Assembly (NCBI GenBank): GCA_021232515.1
Contig: JAJPOQ010000170.1
Location: forward strand, 1-38,026
Length of the DNA: 38,026 nucleotides
DNA from: Lentisphaeraceae bacterium
GTDB taxonomy: Bacteria; Verrucomicrobiota; Lentisphaeria; Lentisphaerales; Lentisphaeraceae
Direction of reading: 5' to 3'
The notes under the pieces are model-generated. The model was not told the DNA's origin and ran no database searches. It saw nothing but the letters and a program-made list of their open reading frames with translations. This document shows, piece after piece, positions 9,564 to 18,270 of this stretch; within the stretch, counting starts at the first letter, position 1; each line of letters begins with the position of its first letter. Made by a program: the position numbers and the translations under genes.

Positions 9564-9926
9564 AAGAGTTTAAACCAGACATAGCTTACAGAGTTGTCTA
9601 TAGTTTCTTTGTTGGCTTTAGGAGCGTTTTTGAAATTGACCCTAATAGCGTGTTGCTTATTTAGTCATATCAACCAAAGGCGAACGAAAACCTATACAGT
9701 CTTTTGAAAAAAAGCTTAAGTTATAAGACGCTTGGTGGTCTCTCTTGTATTGAGATAAAGATCTCACAAATTATGGGTTTTAGCGCAAAATTGTTCTTTT
9801 AGAAAACTTGAGATAAGTCGTGTAAAGAGGTCTTGATAGGTGAGTGTATTGGCTTCAATGAAGTAAGGAGGCCATATGGAAGGAGAGCTGAAGGTTGGCC
9901 TTTTTGAGTATTCTTAAATGCCTTTG
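9564..9926. other. Intergenic region, 363 bases
   Basis: Separates the prepilin-like gene from the acetyltransferase, both on the minus strand. It should hold the promoter of the prepilin-sulfatase operon, but no convincing -35/-10 pair was picked out. The only structured part is near 9865-9917: a perfect ribosome-site sequence before a 13-codon reading frame, and AGGCCA/TGGCCT arms with a long loop. Confidence 0.5.
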
Positions 9927-10334
9927 CTACTTTATTTTAGAACTCATTTTGTAATAAGGAATACCACTTTTAAGGAAACGTTGTTTGTTGGCTTTAAAGC
10001 CAAAACGACGATAGAAGTTGAGGGCTGTTTCACGAGCATCAAACCAAAAATGTTCCATTCCCATAGGTTTGGCTTCATTGATGAGGAACTTGAGCATAGC
10101 GGTCCCAAAACCATTGCCTTGAAACTCTTTTAAGGTTGCGAACTTTCGCAGTCGGATAGAAGAGCCATCTATATATAAAGAGGCCACACAAACGAGCTTT
10201 TCTTCAGTGAATACACCAAAATGTTTGGCTTCATTATCGCCTTCAACCATACAGAATTCAGGATTCTTATCGGGCCACAATACTTTGTGTCTGACGGGTA
10301 GAGCTTCTTGCCAAGTTATTTTTCGAATGTCCAT
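9927..10334 (-). CDS. GNAT family N-acetyltransferase
   Basis: Compact 135-residue GNAT-fold acyltransferase expected to move an acetyl group from acetyl-CoA to an unknown amine. The acetyl-CoA pyrophosphate-binding loop is visible as QGNGFG at 72-77 (consensus Q/R-x-x-G-x-G/A), preceded by 'LRKFATLKEF' and followed by the helix 'TAMLKFLINEA'. 'ARETALNFYRRFGFK' near 105-119 is the usual motif B segment. The start 'MDIRKITWQEALPVRHKVLWP' resembles small stand-alone GNATs of the YjdJ/ElaA kind. No signal peptide; cytoplasmic. No Shine-Dalgarno is evident. It stands alone between divergent and unrelated genes. Confidence 0.88.
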   Translation of the reverse strand: MDIRKITWQEALPVRHKVLWPDKNPEFCMVEGDNEAKHFGVFTEEKLVCVASLYIDGSSIRLRKFATLKEFQGNGFGTAMLKFLINEAKPMGMEHFWFDARETALNFYRRFGFKANKQRFLKSGIPYYKMSSKIK

Positions 10335-10521
10335 GAAGTTGAGTAGAACGATTAGTTTTAATTATATCCGTTTACTCTTGTCTTAGTTTAGATTTATTAA
10401 AGTTCTTTTGATCGATTCGTCTCAAGCTTAAAGCCTACCTTTTTAGATAATTATTGATTTTTATGTCTTGTATTTTTGCATGGTAAAAGATACTAATAAA
10501 ATATAGCTAATATAGGTTTTT

Positions 10522-10923
10522 ATGAGATCGAGACAAACACAGATAACTCCTCTAAGTGGAAGTGACGTACAGGCAGGTTTTCCTTCGCCTGCAGATGATT
10601 TTTCCGAATCTGGATTGGATTTAAATGATTATCTCATAAGTCATGAATCATCAACTTTTATGGTGCGTGTTAGTGGAGACTCTATGATTGAAGCAGGGAT
10701 GTTAGCTGGAGATATTTTGGTGGTTGATCGCGGTAAAAATCCTAGCCATGGCAGCATCGTTATTGCGATTTTGGATGGAGAATTAACAGTTAAAAGACTT
10801 CTTAGAAAAACAGAGGGATGGATTTTAAAAGCTGAGAATTCTGCTTGGCGTTCCATCCCGATAGTCGGTAACAGTCAGTTTGAAGTGTGGGGCGTCGTTG
10901 TTGGCGTAGTGCGCAAGTTATGA
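10522..10923 (+). CDS. umuD: UmuD-like S24 peptidase, pol V accessory
   Basis: SOS mutagenesis protein related to the C-terminal half of LexA. It self-cleaves when stimulated by RecA filament and then joins UmuC to form DNA polymerase V. The cleavage site is Ala18-Gly19 ('[10 protein letters not shown]'). The catalytic Ser/Lys dyad is S54 in 'SGDSM' and K91 in 'ELTVKRLL', matching the spacing in E. coli UmuD (S60/K97). There is no DNA-binding domain, so it is UmuD rather than LexA. Its TGA overlaps the umuC ATG (ATGA at 10920-10923). A weak TAGG lies about five bases before ATG. No known SOS box was recognised in the 187 bases upstream, but the operator of this phylum may differ. Confidence 0.93.
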   Translation: MRSRQTQITPLSGSDVQAGFPSPADDFSESGLDLNDYLISHESSTFMVRVSGDSMIEAGMLAGDILVVDRGKNPSHGSIVIAILDGELTVKRLLRKTEGWILKAENSAWRSIPIVGNSQFEVWGVVVGVVRKL

Positions 10924-12167
10924 AAGAGCTTTATGCCTTAGTAGATTGTAACAATTTTTACGCATCATGTGAAAGAGTTTTTCAGCCTTCACTTCGTCAT
11001 GTACCGATTGTTGTTTTATCGAATAATGACGGTTGCGCCATTGCTCGTTCAGAAGAAGCGAAAGCTTTAGGAGTAGGGATGGGGGCAGCTTATTTTGAGA
11101 TTCGAGATTTGGCTCGGATTCATGGTATAAGAGTTTTTTCTTCAAACTTTGCTCTGTATGGAGACATGTCGAGCAGGGTGATGACGACTTTGGAGGAGTT
11201 TTCACCAGATATAGAAGTTTACTCAATTGATGAATCTTTTTTGAAGATCAAAGGAGAGATGGATCCACTTGAGTATGCCCGTAAGATCCGTCAGCGCGTT
11301 TGGCGCTGTACGGGGATTCCGGTATCTGTTGGAGTGGCGACTTCAAAAACCTTGGCGAAGCTTGCGAGTAAGAAAGCGAAGAAGTTAGGCGGAGCTTTTT
11401 GTATTGATGCAGTGAACCTCACGAAGATTTTAGAATCTTGTCAGACAGAGGGAGTTTGGGGGATAGGGCGACGGCATGCTCTAAAGCTAGAACGTTGGGG
11501 GATCATGACCGCAGCGGATTTAGTTAAGTGTAAAAATGATTGGTTGATGAGTCAATTTCCTGTGACCGTATTAAGAACTGTTGAAGAGTTGCGTGGCTTA
11601 GCGGTTATTCCTTTTGAGGATCAACCAGAGAGCCGTAAAAGTGTTTGTAGTTCTCGTTCTTTTAAGAAAGAATTGAAGACTTTTGAGGAATTGTCAGAAG
11701 CCTTGTTAACCTTCGTTGCTAGAGCCGCTGAAAAATTGAGGCATTGGGAGCTCTATAGCCAGGCGTTATCTCTTTTTATTCAGACAAGTCCATTTGGAAG
11801 TCGACCTAAGTATGTTAAAAGTGTGACCGTTCAACTTCCAGTGGCGACTGCAGATACGACAGAATTAGGTGGAGTCGTATTGGATCTCTTAAAAAAGGTT
11901 TTTAAAAATGGCTATGCGTATAAAAAAGCAGGTGTAGTCCTACTCGATTTAGTTCCTGAAAAAGGCATTCAGCCAGATATGTTTGATACTGTTGATCGAG
12001 ACAAACGTCAGCGTTTGATGTTGAGCATGGATAAATTGAATCAACAGCTTGGCCGTGACACTGTGAGAACTTTAGGAAGTGGTACTAAGCGGCAATGGGC
12101 GACAAAAAGAGAATTACTTTCTAAACGTTATACGACTTGTTGGAGTGAACTACTTGAAGTGAAATAA
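10920..12167 (+). CDS. umuC: UmuC, Y-family DNA polymerase V catalytic subunit
   Basis: Error-prone translesion polymerase. The palm motifs are intact: '[16 protein letters not shown]' with metal ligand D9, and '[10 protein letters not shown]' with D104-E105. '[24 protein letters not shown]' is the typical Y-family fingers/helix-hairpin lead-in, and the UmuC-type C-terminal region follows. Start at ATG 10920 gives 415 residues, close to the 422 of E. coli, and overlaps the umuD stop by four bases, so the pair is translationally coupled. A longer frame opening at 10887 only adds residues that overlap umuD coding sequence. Complete and apparently functional. Confidence 0.95.
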   Translation: MKELYALVDCNNFYASCERVFQPSLRHVPIVVLSNNDGCAIARSEEAKALGVGMGAAYFEIRDLARIHGIRVFSSNFALYGDMSSRVMTTLEEFSPDIEVYSIDESFLKIKGEMDPLEYARKIRQRVWRCTGIPVSVGVATSKTLAKLASKKAKKLGGAFCIDAVNLTKILESCQTEGVWGIGRRHALKLERWGIMTAADLVKCKNDWLMSQFPVTVLRTVEELRGLAVIPFEDQPESRKSVCSSRSFKKELKTFEELSEALLTFVARAAEKLRHWELYSQALSLFIQTSPFGSRPKYVKSVTVQLPVATADTTELGGVVLDLLKKVFKNGYAYKKAGVVLLDLVPEKGIQPDMFDTVDRDKRQRLMLSMDKLNQQLGRDTVRTLGSGTKRQWATKRELLSKRYTTCWSELLEVK

Positions 12168-12197
12168 GTTTGCTGTAGCATATGCAAGACTATAAAA

Positions 12198-12881
12198 ATG
12201 AGGTTTACTTTGAAGAGATTATTTATTAGCGGTACGGACACAGGAGTTGGTAAAACTTTAGTTTCGGCTTTGCTCTGCAAGTCTCTTTTAGAAGATGGTC
12301 ATAAAGTGGCTTACTACAAACCAGTGCAGACGGGTTCTGAAGAAGTCGATGGGGAGCTTATTTCTATCGATACTGAGTTTGTGAAGTCTATTTGTTCTGA
12401 AAACCTCAGAATTATTCCTTCCTTGATGTTTAAGCTACCGGCATCTCCACACCTTGCGGCAGAGTGTGAAAGCCAAGTCATCGATATTGAGCAGATATTG
12501 CAGACTGCAAAAGCTGTTGAAGATGTGGATTATTTAGTTATTGAAGGAGCAGGGGGACTAGCTGTACCTATTACTCATGATTGTGATATGGCTCAATTAT
12601 GTGCAAGGCTGGAAGCAGAGTTGGTAGTGGTCGCTAGACCAAACCTTGGCACTTTAAATCATACTTTTTTGACTATTGATTATGCTGAAAAGCACTCTTT
12701 GACGCCTCTAATTGTTATTTCGGGAGCAAGTACAGAGCCGGATATAATCGAAAGAGATAATATAAAGATGATTAGTCAAAAAAGTGGTGACCGCCTCATA
12801 GCTTGTGTTCCACAAGTAGAGGCACTAGACACCGAAGACTTCAGTGGTGTTTCGGTACCACAAGTAAAGTTTGATCTCTAA
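12198..12881 (+). CDS. bioD: Dethiobiotin synthetase
   Basis: ATP-dependent ligase that carboxylates 7,8-diaminopelargonate to form dethiobiotin, the step before biotin synthase. The P-loop is 'GTDTGVGKT' (about residues 12-20), followed by 'YYKPVQTGSE' with the substrate-binding Lys, and 'VIEGAGGLAVPIT' near 115, all signature BioD segments. Length 227 is normal. ATG 12198 has no ribosome site; TTG at 12210 has GAGG six bases upstream and would start 'MKRLFISGTDTG', closer to family starts, so the protein may be four residues shorter. It lies 30 bases after umuC. No other biotin gene is in the window. Its stop codon overlaps that of the convergent regulator gene. Confidence 0.93.
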   Translation: MRFTLKRLFISGTDTGVGKTLVSALLCKSLLEDGHKVAYYKPVQTGSEEVDGELISIDTEFVKSICSENLRIIPSLMFKLPASPHLAAECESQVIDIEQILQTAKAVEDVDYLVIEGAGGLAVPITHDCDMAQLCARLEAELVVVARPNLGTLNHTFLTIDYAEKHSLTPLIVISGASTEPDIIERDNIKMISQKSGDRLIACVPQVEALDTEDFSGVSVPQVKFDL

Positions 12882-13384
12882 AGAAGCGCGGTCAAAAGTT
12901 TAAGAACACGTGACTTCTCAGATCTACCCAATCTAGAAAATATACGATCAGCCATTTCTAAAAACTCTTGTAGCTCAGACAGTTGCTTTTTAAAGATTTT
13001 TGCATCGGCACTTTTAAGTGGAGAAGCTTCTTCAAGACACTCAGACAAAGCATCAAGTGCTGGTTCTATCTCACGACGCTTTCTTTCGCGGGCAACTGTA
13101 CAAAGTAGCTTCCATGGATCTTGATCAGCGACATAACAGTCTTTGCGTTCACCTGGGACTATTTCTTGGCGAGCAATGCCCCAAGAAACCAGCTCTTTAA
13201 GATTTGTGTGGGCGTTACCTCGACTTATTTGTAAGCGCTCCATGACAAAGTCTGTCGTCACTGGTTCAGTAGATACCATGAGTAGGGCATGGATCTGGGT
13301 CATTGTTCTATTGACGCCCCATGAAGAACCTAGAGTTCCCCAGTGATTTATAAACTTATTTTGAATGTCTTCTAAGTTACTCAT
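12878..13384 (-). CDS. GbsR/MarR-type winged-helix regulator
   Basis: 168-residue cytoplasmic transcriptional regulator of the GbsR branch of the MarR group (COG1510-like). The N-terminus 'IQNKFINHWGTLGSSWGVNRTMTQIHALL' is typical, followed by the winged helix with recognition region 'MERLQISRGNAHTNLKELVSWGIA' (about 50-75) and wing 'GERKDCYVA'. A C-terminal helical part, about 100-160, would dimerise. Relatives control osmoprotectant or choline genes, but the effector here is unknown. The gene is divergent from the SDR/epimerase at 13483 with a 98-base gap containing inverted repeats, so self-regulation and control of that neighbour are plausible. Its TAG overlaps the bioD TAA (12878-12881). 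Confidence 0.85.
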   Translation of the reverse strand: MSNLEDIQNKFINHWGTLGSSWGVNRTMTQIHALLMVSTEPVTTDFVMERLQISRGNAHTNLKELVSWGIARQEIVPGERKDCYVADQDPWKLLCTVARERKRREIEPALDALSECLEEASPLKSADAKIFKKQLSELQEFLEMADRIFSRLGRSEKSRVLKLLTALL

Positions 13385-13402
13385 ATAAACCTTTTGTTTT
13401 TA

Positions 13403-13428
13403 TTTTCGAAAAATATTGAAAATAATAT
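13403..13428. promoter_or_regulatory. Candidate operator in the regulator/SDR divergent gap
   Basis: TTTTCGAAAA (13403-13412) is a perfect palindrome and is followed immediately by ATATT (13413-13417) with its complement AATAT (13424-13428). Position between a GbsR-type gene and a divergent enzyme gene suits an autoregulatory operator. Such AT-rich palindromes also occur by chance. Confidence 0.35.
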
Positions 13429-13449
13429 CTTTCCTGTATATATGTAAAA

Positions 13450-13455
13450 TATAAT
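13450..13455 (+). promoter_or_regulatory. Candidate -10 box for the SDR/epimerase gene
   Basis: A consensus TATAAT lies 28 bases before the ATG at 13483. No matching -35 element is visible, so recognition would rely on an activator or on sequence not obvious here. Confidence 0.35.
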
Positions 13456-13482
13456 TAGAATGTTTTTTATAAAGGTTGGGCA

Positions 13483-14385
13483 ATGAAAAAAAGAAAAATA
13501 GTTATAGCCGGGGGTAGCGGCTTTTTGGGTAAGGAGCTTAAGGAACACTTTACAAAGCAAGGCTGTGAAGTGGTTGTTTTGGCAAGATCAAAGGACGAGG
13601 GGTATACTCAGTGGGATGGTGAGACGATAGGGGAATGGACTGAAGTTTTAGATGGTGCAGATGTCTTGATAAATTTATGCGGAAAGAGCGTTGATTGTCG
13701 ATATAATGAAAGGAATAAACGGCAGATATTTGACTCTAGGACGAAAAGCACAGGGATATTGGGAGAAGCTGTTCGCTTAGCAAAGAGTCCGCCTAAACTT
13801 TGGATGAATGCGTCTACCGCCACTATCTATGCTCACTCAGATGGAGAGGAAAATGATGAAGAAACGGGTGTTATAGGTGAGGGCTTTTCAGTCGAGGTTG
13901 CGAAACGATGGGAAAAGGCATTTTTTGAAGCCGAGGCTCCTCAAAGCATTCGTAAAGTATGTTTGCGTATGACTATTATCCTTGGTAAAAATGGACCTTT
14001 TATGCAGGTCATGAAGAAGATCGTGAAAATGAGACTGGGAGGTCGCCAAGGAAGTGGAGAACAACAATTTAGCTGGTTACATCTAGATGACTATTTAGCT
14101 ATAGTTGATTGGTTTGTTGAGAATGAAAGTGCAGAAGGGATTTATAATCTTGCAGCACCAAACCCTGAAAAGAATAAAGATGTTATGGCTTACTTGCGAA
14201 AAGCCTGTGGAGTAAAAATAGGTTTACCAGCTCCAGAGCTGTTAGTTCATCTGGGAGCTTTTATTATGAGGACAGAACCAGAACTACCTTTGAAAAGTCG
14301 ATGTGTTGTTCCGAAGCGTTTACTAGATGAAGGCTATAGGTTTAAACATGAGAACTTAGAAAGTGCTTTCATGACTTTAGTTTAA
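13483..14385 (+). CDS. NAD(P)-dependent SDR, TIGR01777-type epimerase
   Basis: Atypical short-chain dehydrogenase of the TIGR01777 / YfcH-like group. The Rossmann motif G10-x-x-G13-x-x-G16 ('IVIAGGSGFLGKEL') is at the N-terminus. 'DVLINLCGKSVDCRYNERNKRQIFDSR' near 59-85 and 'MNASTATIYAH' near 107-117 are signature segments of this group. A short C-terminal DUF1731-like part ends 'LPLKSRCVVPKRLLDEGYRF'. 300 residues is the usual length. The reaction is not established for the family; a cytoplasmic sugar-nucleotide or redox function is assumed. AAGG lies about nine bases before ATG. Divergent from the GbsR-type regulator. Confidence 0.88.
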   Translation: MKKRKIVIAGGSGFLGKELKEHFTKQGCEVVVLARSKDEGYTQWDGETIGEWTEVLDGADVLINLCGKSVDCRYNERNKRQIFDSRTKSTGILGEAVRLAKSPPKLWMNASTATIYAHSDGEENDEETGVIGEGFSVEVAKRWEKAFFEAEAPQSIRKVCLRMTIILGKNGPFMQVMKKIVKMRLGGRQGSGEQQFSWLHLDDYLAIVDWFVENESAEGIYNLAAPNPEKNKDVMAYLRKACGVKIGLPAPELLVHLGAFIMRTEPELPLKSRCVVPKRLLDEGYRFKHENLESAFMTLV

Positions 14386-14401
14386 GGCGAGTATTCGATA
14401 A

Positions 14402-14484
14402 TCAGTGAATTAGTAATCAGTAAGTTAGTGAATAATTTTAACTCACTGGTCCCTGACTACTAACTCACTAATCCCTAATCACTG
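14402..14484. repeat. Degenerate inverted repeat of TTAGTGA-like units between convergent genes
   Basis: The left part (14402-14431) carries repeated CAGTGA/TTAGTAATCAGT/GTTAGTGA words; the right part (14441-14484) carries their complements. CAGTGAATTAG (14403-14413) pairs with CTAATCACTG (14475-14484) with one bulge, and AGTGA with TCACT around the centre. It fills the gap between the SDR gene and cysS and could act as a two-way terminator, although T runs are missing. Confidence 0.6.
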
Positions 14485-14487
14485 TTC

Positions 14488-15903
14488 TCAAGCCTTCTTA
14501 ACTTTCGGACCTTCTGGACTGTCTTCTACGACATAACCTGCAGCGGCGATCTCGTCGCGAATCTCATCTGCACGTCCCCAGTTTTTATCGGCTCTTGCTT
14601 GAATGCGCTCATGAGCAAGATCAATGATGTTTTGAGGGACATCATTTTTTTGTTCAAAAGTCATGACATCGAAAATAGTATCGATGTATTTCATAACATC
14701 GATGACTTCTTCTTTACCTACAGCAGAACCACTATCTAGAGCTTTGTTAACTGTGCGGATGAACTCGAACATTGCACCAAGAGCTTCGGCGATATTTAAG
14801 TCGTCATTTAGACCATTAAGGAATTTTTCTTTTGTCGTCTTACAAAGAGCTGATATTTCGTCACTTTGCTCATCGCCAGCTTTATCATTTACACGCTCAA
14901 TAAAGTTGTTTATACGAGCGATAGATGTTCTAGCTTCTTGAAGACTTTTTGACTCGAGAGTTGATGAGTCTATCTCGAAGTTTAGTCCAACACGGTAGTG
15001 AGTTGCGATAAGGACCCAACGGATCTCTTCGCCTTTGTAACCATGGCCGAGCAATTCATTGATCGTATGGAAGTTACCGAGTGACTTAGACATCTTTTTG
15101 CCATTTACTTGCAAGTGTGCACAGTGAAGCCAGAAGTTGACGTATTTACAGCCATTGCACGCTTCACTTTGAGCGATCTCGTCTTCGTGGTGAGGGAACA
15201 TATTATCGATTCCACCCGTGTGAAGGTCGAAGTGATTACCCAAAGTTGCTTTGGACATAGCACTACACTCGATGTGCCAACCTGGACGTCCTTCACCCCA
15301 AGGACTATCCCACTTAACATCACCATCTGCAGGAACGTAAGCTTTCCAAAGTGCAAAGTCAGAAACTGATTCTTTCTCGTATTCATCAGATTTTACACGT
15401 TCACCGGTACGTTGATTCTCGAGATCGATTTTAGCAAGTTTACCGTAGTCATCGAACTTGTTGATACTGTAGTAAACACACTTGTCGTCAGCTTGGTAGG
15501 CAAAACCTTTATCAATAAGGCCTTGGATCATGTCGATCATTTCAGGGATGAAGTCAGTTGCTGCAGGGTAGTGTTCAGCGCGCTCGATTTTTAAGGTGTC
15601 GATGTCAGCGAAAAAAGCTTTCTTGTAGATCGCAGTGAAGTCATTTAAAGACATGCCTGCAGCTTGTGAGTCGCGAATAGTTTTATCGTCAACGTCAGTC
15701 AAGTTCATAGTTTGCGTAAGATTGTAACCGTTTAGTTTGATGACACGGCGCAGTAGGTCTTCAAAGATGTAAGCACGGAAGTTGCCGATATGGGCGTAGT
15801 TATAAACTGTTGGTCCACAAGTGTACATGCGGACGTTTTTATCGTCGATAGGCTTAAACTCTTCAAGCTTGCGACTCATAGTATTTAAAAATGAGAGTTT
15901 CAT
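14488..15903 (-). CDS. cysS: Cysteinyl-tRNA synthetase
   Basis: Class I aminoacyl-tRNA synthetase charging tRNA-Cys. The HIGH motif appears as 'HIG' in 'TCGPTVYNYAHIGNFRAY' (about 28-45), whose Cys is the first zinc/cysteine-binding ligand. 'GWHIECSAMS' and 'HHEDEIAQSEA' carry the remaining zinc ligands, and KMSKS is seen in 'NGKKMSKSLGNF' (about 265-276). The DALR-like C-terminal anticodon region ends 'AAGYVVEDSPEGPKVKKA'. 471 residues is normal. The only ribosome-site candidate is a weak GGAT upstream of ATG 15903. Cytoplasmic and essential. Confidence 0.97.
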   Translation of the reverse strand: MKLSFLNTMSRKLEEFKPIDDKNVRMYTCGPTVYNYAHIGNFRAYIFEDLLRRVIKLNGYNLTQTMNLTDVDDKTIRDSQAAGMSLNDFTAIYKKAFFADIDTLKIERAEHYPAATDFIPEMIDMIQGLIDKGFAYQADDKCVYYSINKFDDYGKLAKIDLENQRTGERVKSDEYEKESVSDFALWKAYVPADGDVKWDSPWGEGRPGWHIECSAMSKATLGNHFDLHTGGIDNMFPHHEDEIAQSEACNGCKYVNFWLHCAHLQVNGKKMSKSLGNFHTINELLGHGYKGEEIRWVLIATHYRVGLNFEIDSSTLESKSLQEARTSIARINNFIERVNDKAGDEQSDEISALCKTTKEKFLNGLNDDLNIAEALGAMFEFIRTVNKALDSGSAVGKEEVIDVMKYIDTIFDVMTFEQKNDVPQNIIDLAHERIQARADKNWGRADEIRDEIAAAGYVVEDSPEGPKVKKA

Positions 15904-15992
15904 TATTTTATCCAGAAAATTTTTAATGCTGTTATATTCAACTGTTTAACAAATTTGACAAATGCTTATGTCAAAATTCAGGGAAGATAAAG

Positions 15993-16008
15993 TGCTGCTC
16001 GGGCAGCA
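15993..16008. repeat. GC-rich hairpin between cysS and frr
   Basis: TGCTGC (15993-15998), loop TCGG, GCAGCA (16003-16008). It lies upstream of cysS and downstream of the frr terminator. There is no T run, so it is a small stable hairpin of unknown purpose, perhaps in the cysS leader RNA. Confidence 0.45.
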
Positions 16009-16069
16009 ATCAACATCGGCAGAAAGAAGGCATAGAAGTTCGAAGAACTTTAAGAGGGGAAGAAAAGCT

Positions 16070-16097
16070 AAAAAAGGTGGCAGAAGAGCTGCCACCT
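16070..16097 (-). terminator. Rho-independent terminator of frr
   Basis: Read on the minus strand: a perfect 9-bp stem AGGTGGCAG/CTGCCACCT with a 5-base loop followed by six T (the A run at 16070-16075 on the plus strand). It begins 31 bases after the frr stop and separates frr from cysS. Confidence 0.9.
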
Positions 16098-16128
16098 ATA
16101 AGGAAAAAGTTGTTAGTAACTTCAGACA

Positions 16129-16689
16129 TTAAACAGTCATTAGTTCCTTTTCTTTCGTATCAGAAAGTGAACCGATTTCTTTGATCTTATTATCAGTTAA
16201 TTTCTGAATGTCGTCTAAGTATAGTTTTAGATCGTCTTCAGTGATCTCACCATTCTTCTGTGACTTTTTAGCGAAGTCATTACCATCACGTCGAATGTTT
16301 CTAAGCTCAATTTTGTGATCTTCAGCTTTAGAGTGAACCATTTTGACCATGTCTTTACGGCGCTCTTCAGAAAGCTCAGGCATAGGAAGACGAATCATCT
16401 GTCCATCATTGATTGGAGTAATGCCAACACCGCTGATCATGATAGCTTTTTCGATTTCTTTCATGACTGTTTTGTCATACGGCTGAACATTTATAGTTCT
16501 TGCATCTGGAGTGTTGATGTTGGCTATGTCACGCAACTTCATTTTTGAACCGTAGGCTTCAACCATAACGTCTTGTACGAGATTTGGAGAAGCTTTACCA
16601 GTTCTTAAACCTTCAAGTACACCTTTAAAGTGGCCAATGCCGCTGTCCATCTTTTCAGTTAGATCTTCAATAATTGTATCTATGTTCAT
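16129..16689 (-). CDS. frr: Ribosome recycling factor
   Basis: Splits post-termination ribosomes together with EF-G. The protein has the standard 186 residues and visible family segments: 'LRTGKASPNLVQDVMVEAYG' (about 28-47), 'INTPDARTINVQPYDKTVMKEIEKAI', 'IRLPMPELSEERRKDMVKMVHSKAEDHKIELRNIRRD' (about 99-135). Two-domain architecture intact. AAGG is present about seven bases before ATG 16689. In many bacteria frr follows pyrH or tsf; here the upstream neighbour is a lipoprotein hydrolase on the same strand, 92 bases away. Confidence 0.97.
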   Translation of the reverse strand: MNIDTIIEDLTEKMDSGIGHFKGVLEGLRTGKASPNLVQDVMVEAYGSKMKLRDIANINTPDARTINVQPYDKTVMKEIEKAIMISGVGITPINDGQMIRLPMPELSEERRKDMVKMVHSKAEDHKIELRNIRRDGNDFAKKSQKNGEITEDDLKLYLDDIQKLTDNKIKEIGSLSDTKEKELMTV

Positions 16690-16781
16690 AATGACGCCTT
16701 CACATTTTTTGATTCTTTATGCAAGAATTTACTTGGCAATAAGCCTCTTTCAAGGAGTTATATTCCCTCTAAAGAAGATAT

Positions 16782-18083
16782 TCACTTAAGAACAGTTTCA
16801 GATGAACGGAGACCAGAGAAGTTAACTGTACGGATTGAGTACTTTGCCGATTGATCGAATGCAGTCAAATCAAACTTCATCTCGGGAAGTTTTTTAGTTA
16901 ATGGTTGGTCTGAGTAGTTCCAAGCATGGAAGTGTGCATTATCATTCCATCGCTTAGCTTTTTTGCCGCCAACTTTACCAATGACTTTGCTATTTTTTAG
17001 AATTTCAAAATAAGCAATGCTACTTTCCACATCTGCGGCAGCCTGCCATGATAAGGTGTTATCGGCTAATTGGAAATGAGTTGGTGCCGGAGGTGCTGAC
17101 TTGTCAGTGATGTTGCCTGTTTTTGTTAGTTCTAGCCAAGCTTGAGCGAGTTCTTTACTTGCGAACCAATTTAAGTCAGCATCTGCTTTATCTTTCACTT
17201 TGAATGGAGCGATGGTTAAGTTGCCATTGGATCCGACATAACCTTTGTTTAAATCAAGTTTTCTAAGTTCATGTGAATCACTTTTGAGACGTTGAGGAAT
17301 AACTGCATCAAAAAAGCGCACAGCTAGAAGGCGACTGTTTGAGTTTTCGTGATTCGATTTAGGATGAATAGCCTGAGCCCAGGGAGCTCCATTTTTGCGA
17401 CCGTAATCGACAAGGTCTGTTACACCTTTTATAAGACTAAAGAAACGTTGGTTTGGTAGAGCCTCTTCATCGCCATAGCAGAATAGAATGGGGACTTCGA
17501 GAGCTTTGGGGTTAGCATCTTCCTTAAAAGGTTGTGTTCTTGGCCATTCTTTACCTGTAGGACTAAGAGCTCCAGAACGAGGGAATGCGGCGATGATTCT
17601 TTCAGGGTAAGTGTAGCACATATTTGTTGACCATATAGCCCCGCCAGAGTGTCCCCATAAAGCCCATGGAACTTTTGAAACTTCAGGTCGTTCAGTGACT
17701 TTGGCAAAGTGGTCGAGTGCGCTTAAAAAAGCTCGGGCTGAACCGTCCTTGGGCATCATCCAGGTAGTACAGTCTTCTTTTAGAGCCCACATTTGACTTC
17801 CAAGAAGAGCAAAATGGTGTTTTGCCGCAAGAGCTTGCCATTGTATGTCATCAGCATGTTCTAAACCATTTTTTCGAGCACCCTCACCACAACCATGTTG
17901 ACGGAATATTATGCCGCGGACTTGGTCGATACCATCAGGAATCCAAAGGCGATATTCTACTTTTTCAAAGGCTTCACCTTTTTCTGGATTAATTAAGACT
18001 TGATAGGATCCTCCAGGACGATTTGTCGATGTGCAGGAGAATAAGAAAACAGAGATAACAACAGAAAATAAAGCTTTGATCAT
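16782..18083 (-). CDS. Lipoprotein alpha/beta hydrolase with fibronectin-like tail
   Basis: 433-residue putative esterase or depolymerase. The signal peptide ends in a lipobox-like 'FLFSC' with Cys17, so membrane anchoring by lipid is likely. The hydrolase domain has oxyanion-type 'RQHGCGEG' near 61-68 and the nucleophile elbow G-H-S-G-G with S146; 'CYGDEEALPNQ' and 'HPKSNHENSN' could supply the acid and His. The last hundred residues ('PPAPTHFQLADNTLSWQAA...') look like a fibronectin type III/beta-sandwich module. ATG 18083 fits the signal peptide better than ATG 18095, four codons upstream. Poly-hydroxyalkanoate depolymerase-like and carbohydrate-esterase roles are both possible; the substrate is unknown. 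Confidence 0.8.
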   Translation of the reverse strand: MIKALFSVVISVFLFSCTSTNRPGGSYQVLINPEKGEAFEKVEYRLWIPDGIDQVRGIIFRQHGCGEGARKNGLEHADDIQWQALAAKHHFALLGSQMWALKEDCTTWMMPKDGSARAFLSALDHFAKVTERPEVSKVPWALWGHSGGAIWSTNMCYTYPERIIAAFPRSGALSPTGKEWPRTQPFKEDANPKALEVPILFCYGDEEALPNQRFFSLIKGVTDLVDYGRKNGAPWAQAIHPKSNHENSNSRLLAVRFFDAVIPQRLKSDSHELRKLDLNKGYVGSNGNLTIAPFKVKDKADADLNWFASKELAQAWLELTKTGNITDKSAPPAPTHFQLADNTLSWQAAADVESSIAYFEILKNSKVIGKVGGKKAKRWNDNAHFHAWNYSDQPLTKKLPEMKFDLTAFDQSAKYSIRTVNFSGLRSSETVLK

Positions 18084-18270
18084 ATACACCACCATAATTT
18101 AAACACTGCTAAAGAGATCTCATGAAAAATCAAAATTCAAATATAAAATAAAGTTTCTTTTTGTAGTTGTGCTTAGTAGCTGAGTGAGTGAAGGTGAGGC
18201 CTTATGAATTGCCGATTTTGTTATAACTTTCAATACTATAATATCTTATATGGTGATTTTGAGGTGTATG

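Noticed and set aside
10887..10919. Upstream extension of umuC
   Set aside because: It overlaps umuD coding sequence, and the ATGA overlap with a canonical '[18 protein letters not shown]' start fits better.
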